The position numbers were made by a program, and so were the translations under genes. DNA of 53,358 nucleotides from Alphaproteobacteria bacterium WMHbin7 (GTDB lineage: Bacteria > Pseudomonadota > Alphaproteobacteria > Rhodospirillales > WMHbin7), in the NCBI GenBank assembly GCA_002753155.1, contig PDZW01000019.1, positions 3,465 through 56,822 of the forward strand, written 5' to 3'. The notes beneath the pieces are model-generated. The model ran no database searches, was not told the DNA's origin, and saw only the letters and a list, made by a program, of their open reading frames with translations. Below, piece after piece: positions 27,804 through 36,483 of the stretch (positions within the stretch are counted from its first letter, which is position 1; the number at the start of each line of letters is the position of its first letter).

Positions 27804-28880
27804 TCAGTCGTCGACGGCGGTGCCGTCCAGATCGCCCGGCCCGCCTGCCAGGGCGTCGGCAACCTGCCCGGCATTGGCCCGGATGGCGGCCTCGATCTCC
27901 TCGGCCACCTTGGGATTATCCTTCAGATACTGCTTGGCGTTCTCGCGGCCCTGGCCGATGCGCGTGCCGTTATAAGAGAACCACGAGCCTGATTTTTCGA
28001 CCAGATTGGCCTTGACGCCCAGATCGACCAACTCGCCGGTCTTGGAAACCCCCTCGCCATACATGATGTCGAAATCGACGACGCGGAAAGGCGGCGCCAG
28101 CTTGTTCTTCACCACCTTGACGCGGGTCTGGTTGCCCACCACCTCGTCGCGATCCTTGATGGCGCCGGTCCGACGGATTTCCAGGCGGACGGAAGCATAG
28201 AATTTAAGCGCGTTGCCGCCGGTGGTGGTTTCCGGATTGCCGAACATGACGCCGATCTTCATACGAATCTGGTTGATGAAGATGATCATGCAATTCGACT
28301 TGGACACCGAGCCAGTGAGCTTGCGAAGCGCCTGGCTCATCAAGCGGGCCTGCAGGCCGACATGGGAGTCACCCATCTCGCCCTCGATCTCGGCCCGAGG
28401 CACCAAAGCCGCCACGGAATCGATAACCAGCACATCGACCGCGCCCGAGCGAACCAGCGTGTCGGCGATTTCAAGCGCCTGCTCGCCATTGTCGGGCTGC
28501 GAAATCAGCAATTCGTCGAGATTGACCCCCAATTTGCGGGCATAGATCGGATCGAGCGCATGCTCGGCATCGATAAAGGCGCAAGCGCCCGAGCGCTTTT
28601 GCGCCTCGGCCACGACATGCAAGGCGAGCGTGGTCTTGCCCGAGCTTTCCGGACCGTAGATTTCAACGATACGCCCACGCGGCAATCCGCCGATGCCAAG
28701 CCCGAGATCCAGGCCCAGCGAGCCAGTGGGGATGACATCGATCTCCACGGCGCTCTTCTGACCCATTTTCATGATCGACCCCTTGCCGAAGGCACGTTCG
28801 ATCTGGCTGACGGCGGCATCGAGGGCTTTTTGACGGTCCATGTTATCTTTTTCCACCAAGCGTAAAGCTGTCTGACTCAT
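27804..28880 (-). CDS. recA: Recombinase RecA
   Basis: A 358-residue strand-exchange ATPase and SOS co-protease. Walker [10 protein letters not shown] (about residues 75-83), the [21 protein letters not shown] block and the acidic C-terminal tail are all present. Length is normal. A LexA-type site lies upstream. Confidence 0.98.
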   Translation of the reverse strand: MSQTALRLVEKDNMDRQKALDAAVSQIERAFGKGSIMKMGQKSAVEIDVIPTGSLGLDLGLGIGGLPRGRIVEIYGPESSGKTTLALHVVAEAQKRSGACAFIDAEHALDPIYARKLGVNLDELLISQPDNGEQALEIADTLVRSGAVDVLVIDSVAALVPRAEIEGEMGDSHVGLQARLMSQALRKLTGSVSKSNCMIIFINQIRMKIGVMFGNPETTTGGNALKFYASVRLEIRRTGAIKDRDEVVGNQTRVKVVKNKLAPPFRVVDFDIMYGEGVSKTGELVDLGVKANLVEKSGSWFSYNGTRIGQGRENAKQYLKDNPKVAEEIEAAIRANAGQVADALAGGPGDLDGTAVDD

Positions 28881-28937
28881 AGCGGCGTTTCCTTATTTCA
28901 CGGTTGGCTTGCAGGTGCAACTGAGGCCAATGTACGC

Positions 28938-28952
28938 GAAATGTTCCGGAAC
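28938..28952 (-). promoter_or_regulatory. LexA (SOS) box upstream of recA
   Basis: On the recA strand the site reads GTTC-CGGAACA-TTTC, one base from the alphaproteobacterial GTTC-N7-GTTC LexA consensus. It sits 58 bp before the recA ATG. The overlapping GTTCCGGAAC is also a perfect 10-bp palindrome. Confidence 0.65.
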
Positions 28953-29030
28953 ACAAGGGAAACTTTTAATCCATTGATATTAAAAGAAATACACGCACAT
29001 AAACCCCTATTGTTCTCATGCTGTACCGGT

Positions 29031-31481
29031 TCATGTTCCGGTTTTTTCGCCTTTCCGCGCCAGAACCTGCTTCACCGTGCCCGCCAGTTGTTTCAAGCTG
29101 AAAGGCTTGGCCAGGAAATGCACATCCTTCATGTCGTCGAGCTTGCCTCTGGCCGCCTCTTCCGTATAGCCCGACATGAGAATGAGATGGATGCCGGGAT
29201 GTTCAACGCGAACCAATCTGGCCAGGGTGATGCCATCCATGCCGGGCATCACGACATCGGTGATCAATAGATCGACCGGCTCGCTGTTCAGAAGATCAAG
29301 CGCCTGCTCGCCGCTTTTTGCTTCTAAAACACGGTAGCCCTTGTTGCGCAGGGCGCGAAGCGCGAAGAGCCGCACGGCGTCCTCGTCCTCAACCAGCAGC
29401 ACGGTTCCTGCTCCCGACAGATCGCCTGTGGCATCTTCTTTTATCGATGCATCGGCCAGGGGCGGTACCGGCGTGTCGCCCGCCGGATAGCGCGGCAGCA
29501 GAATGGTGAAGGTGGTGCCCTGGCCCGGCGCACTATCGACCAGAATGAAGCCGTCGGTCTGTTTCAGAATTCCGTAAACCGTGGACAGGCCAAGCCCGGT
29601 TCCCGATCCCACGGGCTTCGTGGTGAAGAAGGGCTCGAAGATGCGTCCGATATGTTCCTTGGGAATGCCCGACCCGGTATCGGAAACCTCGATCAGCACA
29701 TACTCGCCCTTGGGAATCAGCTCGGCGCCACGCTGGGTGGGGCGTTCGAAGCGGGCCGTGCCGGTGCGGATCGAAAGCGCGCCACCGCCCTGCATGGCGT
29801 CTCTGGCATTGACGGCCAGATTGATCACCACCTGTTCGAACTGGCCGGGATCGACGCGCACCAGTCCCAACTCGCGGCCATGATCGAGCCGAAGCTCGAT
29901 CGTCTCGCCCAAAAGTCGGCGCAAAAGATGCGACAGTTCGGAAAGGGAATCCGTGACATCAACCAGGCGCGGGCGCAGGGTCTGACGACGCGAAAAGGCC
30001 AGAAGCTGGCGAACCAGGCTGGCCGCGCGATTGGCATTCTGCTTGATCTGCATGATATCTGCGAAGGAGGGATCGCCTTGCCCGTGGCGGCCCAGCAGAA
30101 GATCGCAAAAGCCGATCATGGCGGTGAGCAGATTGTTGAAGTCGTGCGCGATGCCCCCCGCCAACTGTCCCATGGCGTGCATTTTCTGGGCCTGGGCGAA
30201 TTGCACCTCTAGATTCTTCTGCTCGGTGGTGTCGATGAAATGCAACAGCAGGCCGGAGGGGCCATCGCCATCGCCTTGCTGCGATGCCGAGAGCGGCGTT
30301 GCGAACAAAGTTGCCGCAACCTGCCTGGCCCCGGTCAGGCGAATATCGATCTGAGCGCCGCGAACCGTGCCCATGACCAGCTTGGACAATTGGGCCGCCA
30401 CATCCTGGCGATCCTCCGGAGCCAATCGCTCGGCCAGCGGCTGGCCGCAAATCTGCCCCGTCTCAAGCCCCAGCATGGTGGCAAGGGCGCGATTGGCCGC
30501 CGTGACGCATCCATCGAGCGCCAGAACGGCCATGCCGACGGGAGACTCGTCGAACAGGCGGCCCGCACTTCCTTCGCCCAAAGTCTGCGACGTAACCGGC
30601 ATTGCCGATGGCTCGACGCCATCGCGGCGGATGGCGATGACGGCGCCTCCGTCCCTGGCGGCTACGCGCCACGACTCTATTCTTGGTCCCGCCCCGCCCT
30701 CTGCCTTTATCCGGGTCAATCGCCCGAAGCCGCCCGCCTGGGGAACGGTTTCGATCAGTTCATCATAGGACCGGCCGATCAGGTTGGGGGTGGAGATGCC
30801 CACCCATTCCGCCATGCGGTGATTGACGAAGGTCATGCGCCCCACATCATCCAAGGCAACCAGGCCGAAGGGCGCCTGGTCGATCAGGTCGGCCAACTGA
30901 TCGATTTCGGTGCGCATGGCGATATCGATGGCGGTCCTGGCCGTCATGTCCTCGAAACGCACGGACAGGAAATTCTGGCCTCGAATTGCCAAAGGATCGA
31001 GCCGCACCGCAAACAATTCGCTGGAACCGGAAGGCGTCATCAGTTGCAAGACGCCCTCGCCGGCCTGACGCGCCTCGGCCATGCGTAAAAGCCGCTGGGC
31101 TTCGTCGCGAGAAGCCTCGTCTCCGGCCAGGGGAACCAGACGGCCAAGCGGATGCACCCCATTGCCCAGCAGGGAACAAGCACCCTGATTGGCAAACAGA
31201 ACGGCCCCTTGCGCATCCAAAAGAATCCGGGGTTCGCTTTCACCTTCCAGGCTTGCCGCCAGAAGGCGGGCCTGTCTTCTGTCGCGCCCAAGACGCCAGA
31301 CCAGAAAGACCAAAGCCGCCATCAGGGGCAGGGACAGGGCAAGCCCCAGCAGGGTCGCCGCACTGCCGTCAACCCCCATCAGCCACGGAGCCCCCACGGG
31401 CAGAAGCGCCAGCAAGGCAGCTCCCGCGCCCAACAGCACGGTCAAGACAGAATCAGATTTTCTTTTTGAGCTTGAAGACAT
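29031..31481 (-). CDS. cckA: CckA-type hybrid histidine kinase (cell-cycle control)
   Basis: An 816-residue hybrid kinase that in alphaproteobacteria feeds the ChpT-CtrA phosphorelay. Two N-terminal membrane helices (about 15-60) are followed by PAS-like regions (about 75-180, 190-290 and 310-420). The dimerisation domain carries the H-box AGGIAHDFNNLLTAMIGFCD. An ATPase domain follows, then a C-terminal receiver (phospho-Asp in LLITDVVMPGMDG). The FAQAQKMHAMGQLAGG lead-in and the neighbouring recA and flagellar genes are typical of cckA. Its start lies inside flhB (29-bp overlap), so it is probably co-transcribed with the flagellar genes. Confidence 0.85.
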   Translation of the reverse strand: MSSSSKRKSDSVLTVLLGAGAALLALLPVGAPWLMGVDGSAATLLGLALSLPLMAALVFLVWRLGRDRRQARLLAASLEGESEPRILLDAQGAVLFANQGACSLLGNGVHPLGRLVPLAGDEASRDEAQRLLRMAEARQAGEGVLQLMTPSGSSELFAVRLDPLAIRGQNFLSVRFEDMTARTAIDIAMRTEIDQLADLIDQAPFGLVALDDVGRMTFVNHRMAEWVGISTPNLIGRSYDELIETVPQAGGFGRLTRIKAEGGAGPRIESWRVAARDGGAVIAIRRDGVEPSAMPVTSQTLGEGSAGRLFDESPVGMAVLALDGCVTAANRALATMLGLETGQICGQPLAERLAPEDRQDVAAQLSKLVMGTVRGAQIDIRLTGARQVAATLFATPLSASQQGDGDGPSGLLLHFIDTTEQKNLEVQFAQAQKMHAMGQLAGGIAHDFNNLLTAMIGFCDLLLGRHGQGDPSFADIMQIKQNANRAASLVRQLLAFSRRQTLRPRLVDVTDSLSELSHLLRRLLGETIELRLDHGRELGLVRVDPGQFEQVVINLAVNARDAMQGGGALSIRTGTARFERPTQRGAELIPKGEYVLIEVSDTGSGIPKEHIGRIFEPFFTTKPVGSGTGLGLSTVYGILKQTDGFILVDSAPGQGTTFTILLPRYPAGDTPVPPLADASIKEDATGDLSGAGTVLLVEDEDAVRLFALRALRNKGYRVLEAKSGEQALDLLNSEPVDLLITDVVMPGMDGITLARLVRVEHPGIHLILMSGYTEEAARGKLDDMKDVHFLAKPFSLKQLAGTVKQVLARKGEKTGT

Positions 31482-32523
31482 AACCGATCACTTCCGCCAC
31501 GGCCTTATAATGCTCTGGAGGCACCGATTGGTCCAGCTCGACGGTGGCGTACAAGGCGCGGGCCAGAGGCGGATTCTCGACGATGGGCACGGCATTTTCC
31601 TCGCCGATTTCCCTGATCTTCTTGGCCAGGAAGTCGATGCCCTTGGCCACCAGAACCGGGGCCTGCATGGTTTCCATCTCGTAATGCAGGGCCACGGCGT
31701 AATGGGTGGGGTTGGTGATGATCACGGTCGCCTTGGGCACCGCCATCAGCATGCGCTGGCGCGCGCGCTGCATGCGAATGCTTTTCTGCTTGGACTTGAC
31801 GGTTTGATCGCCTTCAGTGTCCTTGCCCTCTTCCTTGACCTCCTGCTTGGTCATGCGCAATTGCTTATTATGGTTATAGCGCTGATAGAAGAAGTCGGCT
31901 GCAGCGACGAAAGCGTACAGCAGCAGAACCCAGAAAACCAGTTCCAGCACCATGTCTTGAATAAGCAGCATGACTTCCAGCGGCGACAGGTCGGGCAACT
32001 GATGCAGGATGGCGCGCTTGGGAACCAGCAGGGTCCAAAAGAGCCAGCCCACCAAAAGCAGCTTGATCAGGCTCTTTCCAAAGTCGAGCAGCATCATGAA
32101 GGAGAAAAGCCGCTTGGCACCGGCCAAAGGGCTCAGTTTGCTGAAGCTGGGCTTGATCCGCTTGGAAACCATCAGCCAGCCGATTTGACCCATGGTCCCC
32201 AGAAAGCCGAGAGCAATCAGGGTCAGGAAGGGTATCGCCAGCATAAGGCCGACTTGCAGCAACAGCCCCGCCGCCATCGAGCGCAGGGCTTCTTCGCCGG
32301 TATCGATGGAATGCGCGTGCTCGATGAAATGGCGAAGGACGGGAAAGAGATCCCTGGAAAGCGGCGTTGCGAACATGCCGACCATCATCAGCGTACCCAG
32401 CAAGGACAGCCAAAGACGGACCTCTTGCGAGAGAGGGACGTTACCCTCCCCGCGCGCTTTGCTAAGTTTTCGCCCAGAAGGCTCTTCTGTTTTTTGTGAT
32501 TCGTCTGCGTCTTCTTCGGCCAT
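31453..32523 (-). CDS. flhB: Flagellar export switch protein FlhB
   Basis: A 356-residue inner-membrane component of the flagellar type III export gate. Four hydrophobic helices (about 30-210) precede a cytoplasmic domain with the self-cleavage motif NPTH (ITNPTHYAVAL), which switches export from rod/hook to filament substrates. The basic C-terminus (FKLKKKI) overlaps cckA. It starts 3 bp after fliR. Confidence 0.95.
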   Translation of the reverse strand: MAEEDADESQKTEEPSGRKLSKARGEGNVPLSQEVRLWLSLLGTLMMVGMFATPLSRDLFPVLRHFIEHAHSIDTGEEALRSMAAGLLLQVGLMLAIPFLTLIALGFLGTMGQIGWLMVSKRIKPSFSKLSPLAGAKRLFSFMMLLDFGKSLIKLLLVGWLFWTLLVPKRAILHQLPDLSPLEVMLLIQDMVLELVFWVLLLYAFVAAADFFYQRYNHNKQLRMTKQEVKEEGKDTEGDQTVKSKQKSIRMQRARQRMLMAVPKATVIITNPTHYAVALHYEMETMQAPVLVAKGIDFLAKKIREIGEENAVPIVENPPLARALYATVELDQSVPPEHYKAVAEVIGYVFKLKKKI

Positions 32524-32526
32524 GGC

Positions 32527-33285
32527 TTACCTTAACAGAGGGATGAAGACGCCCTCGAAGTGACGCATGAACCAGTACATCATGCCCGGGAGCGCCAGCG
32601 CCAGCAAGGCCAGGCTTGCCAGAAGCTGAAGCGGCATCATGACGAAGAAGACCTGAATCTGGGGGGCCAGCTTGGATAAAACACCCATGGCCGAATAGAG
32701 AACAACGGTAAAAACCACGAAAGGCGAGGCCAGCTTGGCCCCCAGCAGGAAACTGGCCCCCACCTGCTCGACGATGACCTTGTTCATATCGCCGACATCC
32801 GGAAACTGTCCGGGCGCGAAAACATAATAGCTGTCGCCGATGGCCTCGATGAACAGATGGTGCAGGTCGGTCGTGAAAATCAGGGTAATGGCGGCCAGAT
32901 CGAACAGGCCGGTGACCACCGATCCCTGCTGTTGGGTGATGGGGTCGATGATCAGCGCATTGGCAAAGCCGCCCTGGAAACTGACCAACGTGCCCGCCAC
33001 ATGCAGCGACGCCAGAACAATTTCGGCCAGCGAACCCAGAAGTATCCCGATCGTCACCTCGGCCGCGATCATGATGATTTGCTGGAACAATTCAGCAGGC
33101 ATGGGCGGAAGCATCGGCGACATGACAGGGGTAACGGCCGCCGAAACGGCCAGGGATATGAAAAGCCGGTTATTGGCAGGAACGAACTTCCCCGACATGC
33201 CGGGCATGAGCATCAAGGCCGCCCCCAGCCTGGAAAAGACCAAAAAGAAATGGAAGATATTGATATCGAGGAATGCGGAAAGCAC
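32527..33285 (-). CDS. fliR: Flagellar export protein FliR
   Basis: A 252-residue hydrophobic export-gate subunit with about six membrane segments. Family blocks such as FSRLGAALMLMPG and GDSYYVFAPGQ are visible. It forms the export channel with FliP and FliQ. It is flanked by 3-bp gaps on both sides, so clearly in one operon. Confidence 0.94.
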   Translation of the reverse strand: MLSAFLDINIFHFFLVFSRLGAALMLMPGMSGKFVPANNRLFISLAVSAAVTPVMSPMLPPMPAELFQQIIMIAAEVTIGILLGSLAEIVLASLHVAGTLVSFQGGFANALIIDPITQQQGSVVTGLFDLAAITLIFTTDLHHLFIEAIGDSYYVFAPGQFPDVGDMNKVIVEQVGASFLLGAKLASPFVVFTVVLYSAMGVLSKLAPQIQVFFVMMPLQLLASLALLALALPGMMYWFMRHFEGVFIPLLR

Positions 33286-33288
33286 GAC

Positions 33289-33555
33289 CTATCCCCCCGC
33301 AATGACCTTGTCCATGATGATATGGGTAAAGTCCGTCACCTCATGCAGCATGAAAGGCATGAAGACCAGGAGCGAAATGAACACCACCAGGACTTTGGGC
33401 ACGAAGGTCAGGGTCATTTCCTGAATCTGGGTCAATGTCTGGAAGATCGAAATGACCAAGCCGATCGCCATGCCCGCCAGAAGCGGGGGGGCCGACACCC
33501 TGATCAGGACGATCATGCCTTCGCGGATGACGTCCATCACCTCGGCTTCGTTCAT
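33289..33555 (-). CDS. fliQ: Flagellar export protein FliQ
   Basis: An 88-residue protein with two membrane helices (about residues 17-40 and 52-75), the standard size and pattern for FliQ (QTLTQIQEMTLTFVPK). Part of the FliPQR export channel. Confidence 0.94.
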   Translation of the reverse strand: MNEAEVMDVIREGMIVLIRVSAPPLLAGMAIGLVISIFQTLTQIQEMTLTFVPKVLVVFISLLVFMPFMLHEVTDFTHIIMDKVIAGG

Positions 33556-33587
33556 AGTGCCTCCGGATGGGGAAGAGGACGCAGGCC

Positions 33588-33911
33588 CTAGATGGGCATG
33601 CGCATGATTTCATTATAGGCCGTAATGACCTTGTCGCGCACTGCCATAACAGTCTGCAGCGTCACTTCGGCGGCGGAAACCGCCGTCACCACCTCGGTCA
33701 GGTCGGCCTGACCGGCAATGGCCATCATGCTCATACGCTCGCCGGTCTTCATGGTGTCGATGGAGGACTGGGCGGCATTCTTGACCAGGCCTGCGAAATC
33801 CTGAGCCGGTTGAGCATTGGTGGCCGCATTGGCACCGGCATCCAATCCGGGCGTCGTGGGCCGGGCCGCCGAGGCATAGGCATTGATGGCGTTCGATATG
33901 TTGAGGGCCAT
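33588..33911 (-). CDS. fliE: Flagellar hook-basal body protein FliE
   Basis: A 107-residue rod-MS ring junction protein. The C-terminal helix block (MSMMAIAGQADLTEVVTAVS ... VMAVRDKVITAYNEIMRMPI) is the FliE signature. It is followed after 32 bp by fliQ and preceded by a 54-bp gap with a TATATATA patch. Confidence 0.94.
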   Translation of the reverse strand: MALNISNAINAYASAARPTTPGLDAGANAATNAQPAQDFAGLVKNAAQSSIDTMKTGERMSMMAIAGQADLTEVVTAVSAAEVTLQTVMAVRDKVITAYNEIMRMPI

Positions 33912-33965
33912 GTCGTCTCCTTAAGGGCGCCCATCGAGAACACCCTACACTTTATATATATATGC

Positions 33966-34376
33966 TCAGCGCAGCAACTCGACAGTCCGCTGAATGATGG
34001 CCTTCGTATTGTTGATGGCGGTCAGGTTGGCCTCATAGCTGCGCTGGGCCTCCCGCATGTCCATCAGTTCGACCAGCGGATTGACGTTGGGGGTCAGCAC
34101 ATAGCCATCGCGGTCGGCCGCCGGATGCGTGGGATCGAAGCGCTTGCCGAAATCGGCCTGATCGGTGGTGACGCGGTTGACGCGCACCGTGTTGGCCCCC
34201 ATCTCGCGATCCAGCACGTTCTTGAAGGTTACGACCTTGCGCCGATAGGGCAGGGTTCCGGGAGAGCGGGCCAGTGAATCGGCATTGGCCAGATTCTCGG
34301 AGATGGTGCGCATGCGCACCCCCTGGGCATGCAGCCCGGCTGTCGAGATTCTGACGCCACTGAAGAGATCGTCCAT
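33966..34376 (-). CDS. flgC: Flagellar proximal rod protein FlgC
   Basis: A 136-residue rod protein with the N-terminal ISTAGLHAQGVRMRTISENLANADS motif region shared by axial proteins, VNPLVELMDMREAQRSYEAN and a C-terminal heptad helix ending AIIQRTVELLR. Length is normal. It lies 21 bp after flgB. Confidence 0.95.
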   Translation of the reverse strand: MDDLFSGVRISTAGLHAQGVRMRTISENLANADSLARSPGTLPYRRKVVTFKNVLDREMGANTVRVNRVTTDQADFGKRFDPTHPAADRDGYVLTPNVNPLVELMDMREAQRSYEANLTAINNTKAIIQRTVELLR

Positions 34377-34397
34377 CTTTCACTCCTTACCCAAATC

Positions 34398-34802
34398 TTA
34401 CCTGCCGCTGCCCGTCGCCATCTTCAGAAAGGCCAAGTTCTTCTGATAGAGGTTGGCGGCCATGTCGAACTTGCCCTTGGTATCGCCGACTTTCATCATC
34501 TGCTCTTCCAGCGTAACGCCATTGCCGTTGGGCGATATTTCCTCTGGGGCACGCTGTTTCTCAATCCGAAAGCGCGACGTCGGCACCGGCGTCCCCGCCA
34601 TATGTCCGGGATCCGTCACCGAAACCTGGGGCGGCGCGGCCTCGCTTAAGGCCTTTTTAAAGGTCAGTTCCCGAATGTCGCTGGGCAGGAATCCCGGCGT
34701 ATCGGCATTGGCAATGTTGCGCGACAGGACATGTTCGCGCTTCGTGGCCCATGCCATGCGCTCCTTGATCATGCCGAAAAGGGTGTACTGCTGGAGGTCC
34801 AT
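34398..34802 (-). CDS. flgB: Flagellar proximal rod protein FlgB
   Basis: A 134-residue rod protein with the axial motif LSRNIANADTPGF and a C-terminal helix (ANLYQKNLAFLKMATG). I use the ATG at 34802 (MDLQQYTLFGMI), which gives the family length; the upstream open frame is not supported. The Shine-Dalgarno is weak (AGGG about 11 bp away). First gene of the flgB-flgC-fliE-fliQ-fliR-flhB-cckA run. Confidence 0.92.
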   Translation of the reverse strand: MDLQQYTLFGMIKERMAWATKREHVLSRNIANADTPGFLPSDIRELTFKKALSEAAPPQVSVTDPGHMAGTPVPTSRFRIEKQRAPEEISPNGNGVTLEEQMMKVGDTKGKFDMAANLYQKNLAFLKMATGSGR

Positions 34803-34831
34803 CGTCGCAAACCCTGCCTTGAAGTAAGCCT

Positions 34832-34971
34832 GATTCCACCCTGGCAGTATGACTCCAAGGGACTTAACAAAGGGTAAAGCGCCCCCTCCCCCTTGCGACT
34901 CGGACAGCGTTTTCGAATCCGATTCGCAATTTTTCACCCCGCCAAGAGCGGCGGAATGCCTTGCACGACTC
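34832..34971 (-). promoter_or_regulatory. GANTC cluster upstream of flagellar/cckA operon
   Basis: GANTC sites start at 34832, 34851, 34897, 34915, 34921 and 34967: six in 140 bp, where about 0.5 is expected. The gap 34803-35194 otherwise holds no gene. CcrM methylation of such clusters can time transcription after replication. No clear CtrA (TTAA-N7-TTAA) or sigma-54 site was seen. Confidence 0.5.
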
Positions 34972-35123
34972 CTGGCCTGAATTTTTCTTTCGGCCTCTTC
35001 GACACGCCAACGGCATCACAAAACTCTATGAAAACCGCGTGTTTGCAGGGGTCGGTGCGTTGCCGATGCGCAACAGAGAGTCGGAAATCCATCGTATGGA
35101 AAAATCACGTCAATCATTTTTTT

Positions 35124-35151
35124 TTGCAAAGCGCACAAATTGTTTTATTGT
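35124..35151 (+). promoter_or_regulatory. Possible promoter of H1-like gene
   Basis: TTGCAA (35124-35129), 16-bp spacer, TATTGT (35146-35151), 43 bp before the ATG and next to a run of nine T. It fits a sigma-70-type promoter with weak hexamers. Inference only. Confidence 0.35.
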
Positions 35152-35194
35152 GTCTGTGCGGTGGACGTCACCGTGAAATGTGGAGAGAGAACCA

Positions 35195-35578
35195 ATGGCA
35201 ATGTGCAAAACCAAGGCGGCGACCGCCGCCAAACCGGCAGCGAAGAAGAAGCCCGCTGCCAAGAAGAAGCCGGCTGCTAAGAAGAAGCCTGCTGCCAAGA
35301 AGAAGCCGGCTGCTAAGAAGAAGCCTGCTGCCAAGAAGGCCGCGGCCAAGAAGAAGCCCGCTGCCAAGAAGAAGCCGGCTGCCAAGAAGCCTGCTGCCAA
35401 GAAGAAGCCGGCTGCCAAGAAGCCTGCTGCCAAGAAGAAGCCGGCTGCCAAGAAGCCCGCTGCCAAGAAGAAGCCGGCTGCCAAGAAGCCGGCTGCCAAG
35501 AAGGTTGCCAAGAAGCCCGCTGCCAAGAAGGCTGCTAAGAAGCCTGCTCCGGCCCCGGCGCCTACTCCGGCCGCCTAA
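35195..35578 (+). CDS. Histone H1-like AAKKKP-repeat protein
   Basis: A 127-residue, extremely basic low-complexity protein. After MAMCKTKAATAAKP almost the whole chain is AAKKKP/AAKKP units with a final PAPAPAPTPAA tail. No folded domain is seen. Such Lys/Ala/Pro tails resemble eukaryotic H1 C-termini and bacterial H1-like or AlgP/HctB-like proteins that bind DNA without sequence preference and may condense the nucleoid. The ATG at 35195 follows GGAGAGA. It is a single-gene unit with its own terminator. Repeat number is expected to vary between strains because the DNA is also near-repetitive. Confidence 0.75.
   Translation: MAMCKTKAATAAKPAAKKKPAAKKKPAAKKKPAAKKKPAAKKKPAAKKAAAKKKPAAKKKPAAKKPAAKKKPAAKKPAAKKKPAAKKPAAKKKPAAKKPAAKKVAKKPAAKKAAKKPAPAPAPTPAA
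35232..35540 (+). repeat. Tandem 15/18-bp coding repeats
   Basis: GCTGCCAAGAAGAAGCC-like units recur about 15-20 times with 15- or 18-bp periods, encoding AAKKP or AAKKKP. Some neighbouring units are identical at the DNA level, which suggests recent slippage or unequal recombination. The units are contiguous coding sequence with no spacers. Confidence 0.9.
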
Positions 35579-35621
35579 GGTTGACTTCTGCGGCTTTTGC
35601 CGCGAAGGCATTTCCCAACAG

Positions 35622-35655
35622 CCCAGGGACCTCAAAGTCCCTGGGTTTGTTTTTT
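35622..35655 (+). terminator. Rho-independent terminator of H1-like gene
   Basis: CCCAGGGAC (35622-35630) pairs with GTCCCTGGG (35637-35645) around a 6-nt loop, followed by TTTGTTTTTT. This is the clearest intrinsic terminator in the window, 43 bp after the stop. A smaller GCGGC/GCCGC hairpin precedes it. Confidence 0.92.
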
Positions 35656-35732
35656 GCCAATTTGACACCCTTGATGAACTTCCGGATTAGGTCAGGCGCC
35701 AGCATGGCAGGGTCGCTATAGAGCGGCTTTCT

Positions 35733-35761
35733 CTAAAACAAATGGTAGAACGGGTTCACGC
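35733..35761 (-). repeat. Degenerate fragment of dispersed structured repeat
   Basis: CTAAAACAAATGGTAGAACG and the following GGTTCACGC match, with about five differences over 29 nt, the reverse complement of the repeat middle (linker plus stem 1 arm) in copy 2. It lies 38 bp beyond the response-regulator stop. Confidence 0.45.
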
Positions 35762-35799
35762 AGGATGAAACATGGGAGGGGATGGACGGTTGTTACAAC

Positions 35800-36483
35800 T
35801 CACACTTCAAAGCGGTAACCGATGCCGTAAACGGAGTGGATGACATCCGCCTCGGGCAGGATGGCGGCCAGCTTCTTGCGGATGTTCTTGATGTGGCTGT
35901 CGACGATACGATCCGACACGTCCTCGTCCTCCGGATAGGCCAAATCCAGAATCTGCGCCCGCGAGAAGAGGCGGCCCGGACGTGCCGCCAGAAGGCTTAG
36001 AACCCGATATTCCGTCGGCGTCAGGTCCAGGCGCTTTCCGCCGAAGCTGATCCGCTGCCCCTCCAGATCGATCTCCACCAGGGCTGGCTGTGGCAACAAA
36101 GAAGGCGAAGGAGCCATCCGCCTGAGGACGGCCGTCACGCGCGCCACGACCTCGCGGGGACTGAAGGGCTTGCAGATATAATCGTCTGCCCCGGCCTCCA
36201 GGCCCAGCAGGCGGTCGATTTCCTCGACCCTTGCGGTCACCATAATGATGGGGACATTCGAGAAGGTTCGGACCTGGCTGCACACCGACAGACCATCCAT
36301 TCCCGGCAGCATGAGATCGAGCAGCACCAGATCGGGTGGTTGGCGGCGAATGGACTCAAGGGCCGCCCTGCCGTCTTCAAGATGGAAAGGGGCAAATCCC
36401 GCCTTCTTAAGGTAATCCAGCAGAATCTGGGCGATCGTCGGCTCGTCCTCAACGATCAGGATGGATTTGGCGCTCGCCGTCAT
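35800..36483 (-). CDS. OmpR-family response regulator (BaeR-like)
   Basis: A 227-residue regulator. The receiver domain (about 5-120) has the phospho-acceptor Asp in LVLLDLMLPGMDG and Lys in ICKPFSP. The winged-helix DNA-binding domain (about 133-227) contains LTPTEYRVLSLLAARPG and DRIVDSHIKNIRKKL, closest in memory to BaeR. It is encoded after its kinase with a 4-bp ATGA overlap. BaeSR systems respond to envelope stress; the stimulus here is unknown because the sensor domain differs. Confidence 0.85.
   Translation of the reverse strand: MTASAKSILIVEDEPTIAQILLDYLKKAGFAPFHLEDGRAALESIRRQPPDLVLLDLMLPGMDGLSVCSQVRTFSNVPIIMVTARVEEIDRLLGLEAGADDYICKPFSPREVVARVTAVLRRMAPSPSLLPQPALVEIDLEGQRISFGGKRLDLTPTEYRVLSLLAARPGRLFSRAQILDLAYPEDEDVSDRIVDSHIKNIRKKLAAILPEADVIHSVYGIGYRFEV

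Noticed and set aside
31189..32499. 436-codon plus-strand frame across cckA/flhB
   Set aside because: Antisense to two well-supported genes; composition is His/Gln-rich, as is typical of shadows.
34803..35194. CtrA or sigma-54 promoter for flgB
   Set aside because: No TTAA-N7-TTAA and no GG-N10-GC with flanking consensus could be placed with confidence.
35232..35540. CRISPR-like repeat array
   Set aside because: Units are contiguous coding repeats without spacers and encode AAKKKP.
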